This document shows, one piece after another, positions 28,387-36,099 of a stretch of DNA of 64,000 nt (position 1 is the stretch's first letter; the number at the start of each line of letters is the position of its first letter). The notes beneath the pieces were generated by a model. It was not told the DNA's origin and made no database searches. It worked only from the letters and a program-made list of their open reading frames with translations. The stretch is from Mariprofundus sp. EBB-1. Lineage in GTDB: Bacteria; Pseudomonadota; Zetaproteobacteria; Mariprofundales; Mariprofundaceae. Both the position numbers and the translations under genes were made by a program. The DNA is taken from NCBI RefSeq assembly GCF_003665155.1, contig NZ_RCFQ01000001.1, positions 124,001 through 188,000 on the forward strand, given 5' to 3'.

Positions 28387-29334
28387 GTGTTTACTTTAGA
28401 TCGCGCTATGGCGGCCTGGTTGTTGAAGCCCGGGCATAGAGCGATCTATGTGATTGCATTGGCTGTGATGGTGAGTTGTAGCATTCAAACCAGTGTGATG
28501 GCCGCTGAGATGCCGTTAACGCATAATAATCAAGTACAGCAGCCAGCGTTGACCGGGGAAGATATCATTATGGAATCGCTTCGCCGCCATGAGTTATATC
28601 CGTATGTGTATGAAGAACAGTCACTGATACTGATGGATGCCAAGCAACATCGGGATGTAAGGCGTATGAAACGTTATTCCAGATTAGAGCCGGGTGGCAC
28701 ATTTAAGGCGATGCTTACATTCACCTATCCTGAATCAATCGCCGGAGCAGCTCTGTTGTTTACCCGCCAACAAGATGGTGAACGTAAAAAGCGCTTTTAC
28801 CTACCGGCGCTTGGTACGCATCTGATTGAATATACCGGGGGTGTGGCAGGTAGCCAGATGCTTGGTAGTGAATTTTCATTGGAAGATCTCATGCCTGAAG
28901 ATATGGACGCATTTGAATATCATCGGATGAAGGATGTAATCGATGGTGATAACGCCTATTTTGTCGTGCAGGCCATTTCGAAGCGTGATAAGACAAACGT
29001 ACGTCGCAGCTATGCAGAGCGAAAGTTGCTCATCCGGCAGGATAATTTTTTTGTGACGCATGTCGATTACCTGGATCAAAAGGGGGCACTGGTGAAAAGG
29101 CAGACCCGGCATGATATCCATCAGGTGAATGGTGAAATGTGGCGTGCGGATATGATGATGGCAGAAAACTTCCTCAATCATCATCGCTCTATTTTGAAGG
29201 TCGATCGGCGCGTCTATTCCAGTGATTATGTGCCGGAGTTCATTTTTGATATTTCGTCTTTTGTACCAGCAACCAGTCAGCCTGCAGCAGAGTCTTCAGA
29301 TCCGAACCCTGAAGTAGCCGAGGAGGCACCATGA
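28387..29334 (+). CDS. Outer-membrane lipoprotein-sorting-like protein (LolA superfamily)
   Basis: Predicted periplasmic lipid-binding protein. An N-terminal signal peptide extends to about residue 38 (VIALAVMVSCS... MAAE). The domain that follows has ILMDAKQHRDVRRMKRYSR, ESIAGAALLFTRQ and FYLPALGTHLIEYTGG, typical of the LolA-like proteins that sit beside MMPL/RND exporters. It ends with a Pro/Glu-rich tail. The start is a GTG at 28387; an ATG nine codons in is the alternative. The stop overlaps the RND gene by ATGA, so the two products probably act together. Confidence 0.82.
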   Translation: MFTLDRAMAAWLLKPGHRAIYVIALAVMVSCSIQTSVMAAEMPLTHNNQVQQPALTGEDIIMESLRRHELYPYVYEEQSLILMDAKQHRDVRRMKRYSRLEPGGTFKAMLTFTYPESIAGAALLFTRQQDGERKKRFYLPALGTHLIEYTGGVAGSQMLGSEFSLEDLMPEDMDAFEYHRMKDVIDGDNAYFVVQAISKRDKTNVRRSYAERKLLIRQDNFFVTHVDYLDQKGALVKRQTRHDIHQVNGEMWRADMMMAENFLNHHRSILKVDRRVYSSDYVPEFIFDISSFVPATSQPAAESSDPNPEVAEEAP

Positions 29335-32048
29335 ATCGAATACTTATGTTCGGCTTGCATCATCGCTTGTTATTGCTACTGGTGCTGACTGTTTTGACTG
29401 CCCTGGCCGCAACAGGCATGCAGCATCTGCATATTGATACGGGAACGGAAAACATGGTTGCCAAGGGTTCTGCGAAAATGCAGATCTATGAATCGGTAGT
29501 TGAAGAGTTCGGATCTGATAATCAAACACTGATCTTTACTCGGGATCCCTCCTTGTGGACTACGGATAAACTCCATGCATTGAAAGCGCTGCATGTGCGA
29601 CTGGCTTCACTGGAGTCGGTACAGCGGGTGGAAGACATTTTCACACTGCGCAATTTGCGTGGCAAACAAGACGCTGTCAGCTCAAAATTATTGATGGATC
29701 ATATCCCTGAAAATCAGAAAGAAGTTGATCAGCTAAAAGAAAACGTGCTCTATAACCCTTTGGTGAAGGGCAATCTTGTTTCAGCAGAAGGTAACGCGCT
29801 TGCAATGATTGTGACGGTTCAACCCGCTGCCATGAAAACACTCGGTCATGCCGGCGTGTATGAAGCGATACAGCAGGCCATTGAACCATCAGCTGAACAT
29901 TTTGAACGCCTGTTTCAAATTGGTTCGCCGCGCATTCAGATGGAAATGGAATCAACCCTGTTTACTGACATGCGTACACTCGCACCGCTTTCTGCCGCTG
30001 TTATTTTGTTGGTGATTTTATTGTTTATGCGCAGTACAGCAGCAGGTTTTATTCCGCTGGTTACCGCTGGCATTAGTCTGATCTGGACCATGGGTATGAT
30101 GGGCTGGGCTGGTATTCCGGTGAATATCCTCAGTGCAATGTTACCAACTTTGATTATTGTTATCGGATCGACGGAAGATACCCATTTAATTGGTTCATAT
30201 TTAGATGCGCGTAGAGCATATCCGGATCAGGAACCAGAATTCTGCGTGCGCAAGATGTTGCGTAAGATGGGGTTGCCGCTGCTCTTGACCATTTCCACCA
30301 CGGTGCTTGGATTTGCTGGAAATATATTCAGCAGCATGGAGTTGATCCGTGATTTTGCCATTGCATCCAGCTTTGCCATGTTGGCCAATGGATTGGTGAC
30401 CATTTTGCTGGTGCCTGCGTTGCTCGTCATGATGGGTTCATCTAAAAAATCCGGACAGCCAGCCACCGAAGGCGGTTTCTTATCCAGACTTGTCTTAAAA
30501 TTGAACCAGAAATCGAATCTTTCCATACAGCGTCTATTGCTTGGTGCGACGTTGCTCTTGTGTGCATTCTTCCTGTTTGAGGCTTCTAAACTGTATGTGA
30601 CCAATGATCCGATGTCGTATTTTAAACAGGATCGTCCATTGATCAGGGATGCAAGTGAGGTGAATCAATACCTTGCAGGCATTAAAACATTTTTCATCAG
30701 TGTGCAATCGGATAAAGAAGAGGCTTTTTTGCAGCCCCGCAACCTGCGTAAACTCGAAGAGCTTGCAGATTTTATCGGTAAGCAGGGTGTGTTTGATCGC
30801 ACCGTATCTCTGGTTGATTACTTGAAACTGATGAATCGCGAATTCCATGCCGGTGATCCACAATGGTATCAGTTGCCTGCCAATAAAGAATTGGTATCCC
30901 AATATCTGTTATTCATGCACCGGCAGGAATTGCAACGTTATGTCAGCCATGATTACAGGCGCGGTGTGATTGTAGTACGCCACCATATTAGTGACTCCAA
31001 TATGCTGAACCGAAACATTGATGAATTGCGTCAAGTGGCTCAGGAGATTGCAGGGGCGGAGCTACAAGTCGATATTGTTGGTGAGAATCTGATGATCAAC
31101 GAAGAGGCCGATACCTTGTTGCATGCCCAGGTTGAATCATTGATGATTTTTCTTGGTATTATATTTTTGCTGATGTCAGCCATGTTCACCTCCTTCAAGG
31201 GTGGTTTGATTGCCATGGTGCCCAGTGTGATTCCCATTATTCTGATGTTTGGTGTGATGGGCCTGCTGGGTATTCCCCTGAATCCCGGTACAGCGATGGT
31301 GGCAGTGATTGCCATTGGTATCGCCATCGATAGTACCATTCATATGCTTTCCAGTTACAATAAACATAGCCGTATGATGGGCGATTCGGTGCAAGCGGCA
31401 CAACAAACGGTACGTGAAGAAGCCTTGCCGATGATTACTACCAGCGTGGCACTATCGCTTGGTTTTGGTATTTTACTGGCCTCTGATTTCGCCATTATCG
31501 GCCAGTTCGGTGCCTTGGCTGCGGCCACCATGCTGTTTGCGCTGTTTGCCAATCTGATTGTTACACCATTGATTATGTCCCGCGTTCGATTGGTTGGTCT
31601 GTATGATATTTTGGCCTTGTCGGTGGATAAAGAGTCATTAAGTGGCTGTCAGCTATTTCATGAGATGTCAGATTATCAGATTCGTAAAGCTATGCTGATC
31701 TCCGAAGTGAATGATTATAGTGAAGGCGCAAAAATTATTGAGCAGGGCTGTTTGGATCGGAGCATGTATCTGCTGATCAAGGGTGAAGTGGATGTTATTC
31801 GTCATTCACAGGATGGCGATGAGATCATTGCGCGATTGAAACCCGGTGAAGTGTTTGGTGAGATTGCTTTTGTACGTGAGATACGCCGAACTGCAGATGT
31901 GTGTGCGGTAAATTCAGTATCAGTGCTGCGGTTTGATTGTGAACGATTAAAACGGGATCTGCGTTTTTTCCCGCATATTGTTGCAAAATTAAATTTCAAT
32001 ATCAGTTATATACTCGGTGAACGCTTAGCCAATACGTTTAAGGATTAA
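29331..32048 (+). CDS. RND/MMPL-type transporter fused to a cyclic-nucleotide-binding domain
   Basis: Predicted inner-membrane lipid or hydrophobe exporter driven by proton motive force. One N-terminal helix, a periplasmic loop (about 35-210) and a helical bundle (LSAAVILLVILLFMRST...) make the first half. A second equivalent half follows from about 395, with VESLMIFLGIIFLLMSAMF. At about 760-905 a cNMP-binding domain is fused: EQGCLDRSMYLLIKGEVDVI, then PGEVFGEIAFVREIRRTADV. The GEIA...RTA core of the phosphate-binding cassette is intact. Its position at the end of the pqiABC operon suggests a lipid substrate, gated by cAMP or a related ligand. That is inference; the ligand is unknown. Confidence 0.88.
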   Translation: MNRILMFGLHHRLLLLLVLTVLTALAATGMQHLHIDTGTENMVAKGSAKMQIYESVVEEFGSDNQTLIFTRDPSLWTTDKLHALKALHVRLASLESVQRVEDIFTLRNLRGKQDAVSSKLLMDHIPENQKEVDQLKENVLYNPLVKGNLVSAEGNALAMIVTVQPAAMKTLGHAGVYEAIQQAIEPSAEHFERLFQIGSPRIQMEMESTLFTDMRTLAPLSAAVILLVILLFMRSTAAGFIPLVTAGISLIWTMGMMGWAGIPVNILSAMLPTLIIVIGSTEDTHLIGSYLDARRAYPDQEPEFCVRKMLRKMGLPLLLTISTTVLGFAGNIFSSMELIRDFAIASSFAMLANGLVTILLVPALLVMMGSSKKSGQPATEGGFLSRLVLKLNQKSNLSIQRLLLGATLLLCAFFLFEASKLYVTNDPMSYFKQDRPLIRDASEVNQYLAGIKTFFISVQSDKEEAFLQPRNLRKLEELADFIGKQGVFDRTVSLVDYLKLMNREFHAGDPQWYQLPANKELVSQYLLFMHRQELQRYVSHDYRRGVIVVRHHISDSNMLNRNIDELRQVAQEIAGAELQVDIVGENLMINEEADTLLHAQVESLMIFLGIIFLLMSAMFTSFKGGLIAMVPSVIPIILMFGVMGLLGIPLNPGTAMVAVIAIGIAIDSTIHMLSSYNKHSRMMGDSVQAAQQTVREEALPMITTSVALSLGFGILLASDFAIIGQFGALAAATMLFALFANLIVTPLIMSRVRLVGLYDILALSVDKESLSGCQLFHEMSDYQIRKAMLISEVNDYSEGAKIIEQGCLDRSMYLLIKGEVDVIRHSQDGDEIIARLKPGEVFGEIAFVREIRRTADVCAVNSVSVLRFDCERLKRDLRFFPHIVAKLNFNISYILGERLANTFKD

Positions 32049-32230
32049 TGACCCAGTCTGCGAAAACAACGGAATCCAATGATATTCTGTTGGGATAATC
32101 ATTTTGCCGATGGTTTCCTGCAGCGAGTAGATCGCAGATAAGATGATCGCTTGCATGCTACCCTTCATGCTCTGAAGTGGTTATGCTCAGTGATGTCTTT
32201 CAAGAGGGATATTGATCGTCGGGGTTTGTG

Positions 32231-35227
32231 ATGGTTCAGGATAGAGGGAAAGCAACTGCTGGCAAAGCCAGTGTGAAAAAATCGATTGCTAAAAAAAAGT
32301 CAAATACAGTTCCACACATTGACGGTGGAAGTGCTGCTTTTCCTATTGTCGGCCTTGGTGCTTCAGCTGGTGGTCTGGAGGCACTGCAAATATTTTTTGA
32401 TGCCATGCCCGACACAAGTCCGGCTGCGTTTATTATTGTCGCACACCTTGCACCAAAACACGTAAGCCTCATGCCGGAATTGATACAACGGCATACAAAG
32501 ATGCCTGTTGAGCAGATTCAGGATGGTACAAGGGTAGAATCAGGGCATGTTTATATCATCCCACCTAATTATAATCTATGCCTTCTCAATGGCACGTTAG
32601 AGTTAATGCTTCTACCGGAAAAACGCGGAGCATTGCTGCCCATTGATAATTTTTTTAAATCACTAGCCCAGGATCAAGGTGCCAACGCAGTGGCTATTAT
32701 TCTCTCCGGCACAGGCTCCGATGGTACTATCGGTATCAGGGCGATCAAAGATGAATGTGGTATGTGCATGGTTCAAACAGAAGCGTCTGCCAAATACGAC
32801 GGAATGCCTCACTGCGCCATTGCGAGCAACCGTGCTGATTACGTACTTTCTCCTGATGAGATGCCAGCCCAGCTTCACAAACTGTTTAAATATAAATACA
32901 GCAAAGCAAATATTGTTCCCGAACGATTGATACAGCATCCGCCCGACGCACTTCAGAAAATCTTTGTGATTCTTCGCTCACGCACCAACCATGACTTTTC
33001 CCAGTATAAGAAAAATACACTATGCAGGCGTATTGAACGGCGTATGAATGTGCATCATCTGGGTGATATTTTTGATTATGTACGTTATCTACAAGAGAGT
33101 GATCGCGAAGCTGATATTCTGTTTGATGAACTGTTGATCGGTGTAACCAATATGTTCAGAGATCCGGATGCATTTTATTCACTGGCCAACTATGGCCTTA
33201 TCGAGATGATGAAGCAGAAACCTGAGGGTTATACGTTTCGTGTCTGGGTAGCCGGTTGTAGCACAGGTGAAGAAGCCTATTCCATTGCTATTCTGATACT
33301 CGAATGCATGGAGAAGCTGAAATGCGATTTTCAGGTGCAAGTGTTTGCCACGGACATTGATGAAAAAGCGATTACTATCGCCAGGCGCGGTGTTTACGCA
33401 TCGACTATTGCCAAAGATGTTAATGACAAACGCTTGAAACGCTACTTTATCAAACTGGATGACGGTCAGTATCAGGTTAAAAAGATGGTGCGGGAAATTC
33501 TGGTTTTTGCACCGCAAAATGTTATCAAGGATCCACCATTCACCAAGCTGGATCTGATTAGTTGTAGAAACCTGCTTATTTATCTGGGTTCGGAGTTGCA
33601 GAAAAAACTGCTTCCTGTTTTTCACTATAGCCTGAAACCGGAAGGCATTCTGTTTCTGGGGTCTTCGGAAACCATAGGGCAGCAGAATATTGACTATTTC
33701 AGTGTGGTGGACAAAAAATGGAAGATTTTCAAAGCACTTCCCTTCAAAATGACTACAACACCCATATTAAATTTCCCGGGGGCGCCGATTGCGCTGGGGG
33801 AACAGGAGCTTACTGTGTCCGATAAGGTTCAGAAAATTGAAGAGATCAGCGCTTTTCAGCTGGTGGAAGCGATCTTACAACAGAGTGATGCGCCACCATG
33901 TGTTATTATCGGAGTGGACAATAATATTACCTATATCCACGGTAAAACAGGTCGTTTTCTTGAACCTTCGCAAGGACAAGTAACGGTGAACTTGCTGGCC
34001 ATGCTGCGGCCCGGTCTGAAAAAAGCCTTTTCCGAAGCGATTCAGCAGGTTGGTATGCATAATCAGGATGTGGTCTGTAAAGGGCTGCAAGTTGAGCACA
34101 GTGGTGGTTATATCAACGTTGATATGACCGTCAGACCGATCAGAGAGCCGATGGCCATGCATAGCATGACAATGGTGGTGTTTGAGGAAGTGTCGGAAAA
34201 GGGTGCGGACCATCAACCAAAACGTGTGAAAGTCAGGTCTAAGCCAAAAACGGTAGAAGAGCTTGAGCAGGATTTGCGTTTCACCAAAGAACATCTTCAA
34301 TCCACGATTGAAGAGTTGGAAACATCCAACGAAGAATTAAAATCAATCAATGAGGAACTGCAATCGACCAATGAAGAGTTGCAGTCAACCAATGAAGAAT
34401 TAGAAACATCAAAGGAAGAGCTGCAATCGCTCAATGAAGAGTCCGTGACGGTGAATTCCGAGTTGCAGGGGCGCATTGAAGATCTTTCTGCTTCCAATGA
34501 TGATATGAAAAATCTGCTCGACAGCACTGAAATTGCCATTGTGTTTCTCGATATTGATCTGTGCGTCAGGCGTTTTACTCCGGCCGTAAGTGCATTGATT
34601 CCTCTGGCTGCATCCGATGCTGGCAGACCTATAAAACACTTTGCATCGAACTTGCTGTATGAGGATTTAACACAGGATGCGGAAAAAGTGCTCAATGACC
34701 TCTCCGTTATCAATAAGGACGTGGTAAGCAAGTGTGGGAGCGAGTATCACATGCAGATGCGCCCCTATCGCACCGTCAATAATGTAATTGATGGCGTAGT
34801 CGTAACGTTTGATAATATTTCGGCCAGTAAAGAAGCTGAGAAACGCGCTATCAGAGCCAAACTGTATGCCGAGAGTATTTTGAATACGGTACGCCAGTCA
34901 TTGTTGGTGCTGGATAAGGACCTGCGCGTGGTATCAGCCAATCCTCTGTTTTATAAATATTTTTCAGCAAAGCGAAAAGATACTATTGGTCATGTTATTT
35001 ATGACTTGGGCAATGGTCAGTGGAATATTCCGAAACTGCGTGAGTTGTTGGATGAGGTTTTGAATAAAAATTCAGTATTTGATGATTATGAAGTGGAATA
35101 TGAATTTGAGGCTATAGGCAAGCATAAAATGATTTTAAATGCGCGGAAAGTGATAGGCTTTGATTCTGATTCTGATTCTGATGAACTTATCTTGCTGGCC
35201 ATTGAAAATGGTTCAAAGGTTGAATAA
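32231..35227 (+). CDS. CheB-CheR-PAS fusion protein
   Basis: Combines a methylesterase and a glutamate methyltransferase with PAS sensors. The CheB domain (about 37-220) has its triad in GASAGG (Ser45), AHLAPKH (His72) and GTGSDG (Asp164), without a receiver domain. The CheR domain (about 240-480) has VWVAGCSTGEEAYSIAIL for SAM binding and FTKLDLISCRNLLIYL. A long heptad-rich coiled coil at about 670-745 repeats EELxS(T/I)NEEL. Two PAS regions follow (about 755-870 and 875-990). It has no kinase or output domain, so it probably modifies or signals to a partner. No chemoreceptor gene is in the window. Confidence 0.9.
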   Translation: MVQDRGKATAGKASVKKSIAKKKSNTVPHIDGGSAAFPIVGLGASAGGLEALQIFFDAMPDTSPAAFIIVAHLAPKHVSLMPELIQRHTKMPVEQIQDGTRVESGHVYIIPPNYNLCLLNGTLELMLLPEKRGALLPIDNFFKSLAQDQGANAVAIILSGTGSDGTIGIRAIKDECGMCMVQTEASAKYDGMPHCAIASNRADYVLSPDEMPAQLHKLFKYKYSKANIVPERLIQHPPDALQKIFVILRSRTNHDFSQYKKNTLCRRIERRMNVHHLGDIFDYVRYLQESDREADILFDELLIGVTNMFRDPDAFYSLANYGLIEMMKQKPEGYTFRVWVAGCSTGEEAYSIAILILECMEKLKCDFQVQVFATDIDEKAITIARRGVYASTIAKDVNDKRLKRYFIKLDDGQYQVKKMVREILVFAPQNVIKDPPFTKLDLISCRNLLIYLGSELQKKLLPVFHYSLKPEGILFLGSSETIGQQNIDYFSVVDKKWKIFKALPFKMTTTPILNFPGAPIALGEQELTVSDKVQKIEEISAFQLVEAILQQSDAPPCVIIGVDNNITYIHGKTGRFLEPSQGQVTVNLLAMLRPGLKKAFSEAIQQVGMHNQDVVCKGLQVEHSGGYINVDMTVRPIREPMAMHSMTMVVFEEVSEKGADHQPKRVKVRSKPKTVEELEQDLRFTKEHLQSTIEELETSNEELKSINEELQSTNEELQSTNEELETSKEELQSLNEESVTVNSELQGRIEDLSASNDDMKNLLDSTEIAIVFLDIDLCVRRFTPAVSALIPLAASDAGRPIKHFASNLLYEDLTQDAEKVLNDLSVINKDVVSKCGSEYHMQMRPYRTVNNVIDGVVVTFDNISASKEAEKRAIRAKLYAESILNTVRQSLLVLDKDLRVVSANPLFYKYFSAKRKDTIGHVIYDLGNGQWNIPKLRELLDEVLNKNSVFDDYEVEYEFEAIGKHKMILNARKVIGFDSDSDSDELILLAIENGSKVE

Positions 35228-35304
35228 TACGTTGAAATGTGGCCTCACTCTTGCTAGACGTTATACATTAACAGGGAAGATGCACGCACAATAGGTGGAT
35301 ATTG

Positions 35305-36099
35305 ATGGGGAAAGAGGAAGATAATAACATACCCTCAGCGGAATTGCGCCGGCGAGCAGAATCCCGTCTGGCAGAGCTGCGTGACGAGCAAGTCGATGCT
35401 GCACTACCTGAAGATACACAGGCTTTGATTCACGAATTGCGTACACATCAGATTGAGCTGGAGATGCAGAATGAAGCACTGCGGCAAACAGAGGCAGAAC
35501 TCACCGAAGCGCATCATCTATATTTCGACCTGTATAATTTTGCCCCTGTTGGTTATGCCACTATTAATGCCAAAGGTCTTATTTCTCAAGCCAATTTGAC
35601 GCTGGCAAATCAACTGGATGTGGAACGTGCCTCTCTTTTTAATCAACCCTTTGCGCAATTTGTCACTGATCCTCGTGTTTTTGGCAATTATTTGCACCAG
35701 TGTCTGCGCAGCAAGGAAAGAGTGACCGCAGAACTGGATTTGAAGCTCAGAAGTGGTGGGCAACTCATAGCTCAGTTAACGGGTTATGCAATAGATAATG
35801 AATCTGGTGCTGGCACCATAAGGGTGGCCATCGTTGATATCAGTATGCGCAAATTGGGTGAGCAGTCTCTTGAGCAGGTACAGAAGCTACTGGCCAATGA
35901 GGAAAAGCATGTGCCTGCAGAGTTAAGGCAGACTTTGCAGCACAGTATTCATCAGATGAGAACTTACAGCAAGTTGAATATTGATCGTGAGCTTAGAATG
36001 ATTGAATTGAAAAAAGAAATTAACGCGTTGAATAAGGAACTGGGTCGGGATGATAAATATGTTGTCTATTCAGTGCCTAAAGATTTGCAAGATGGATAG
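35305..36099 (+). CDS. PAS domain protein without output domain
   Basis: Soluble sensor of 264 residues. A helical N-terminal module (SAELRRRAESRLAELRDEQV, then ALIHELRTHQIELEMQNE) leads to one PAS domain (about 65-195, LYNFAPVGYATINAKGLISQ). A helical C-terminal region of about 60 residues follows. No kinase, GGDEF or receiver domain is present. ATG 35305 has a TAGGTGG ribosome site; the TTG one codon earlier is less likely. Its last eight bases overlap the histidine kinase gene. Its N-terminus is paralogous to the kinase's, so it may form hetero-oligomers with it. Confidence 0.85.
   Translation: MGKEEDNNIPSAELRRRAESRLAELRDEQVDAALPEDTQALIHELRTHQIELEMQNEALRQTEAELTEAHHLYFDLYNFAPVGYATINAKGLISQANLTLANQLDVERASLFNQPFAQFVTDPRVFGNYLHQCLRSKERVTAELDLKLRSGGQLIAQLTGYAIDNESGAGTIRVAIVDISMRKLGEQSLEQVQKLLANEEKHVPAELRQTLQHSIHQMRTYSKLNIDRELRMIELKKEINALNKELGRDDKYVVYSVPKDLQDG
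35419..35512. repeat. 94-bp segment duplicated in the next gene
   Basis: The segment 35419-35512 and its copy at 36191-36284 are both 94 bp and match at 87 positions. Both encode the QALIHELRTHQIELEMQN module in the same frame. This points to duplication with possible gene conversion. Confidence 0.9.
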
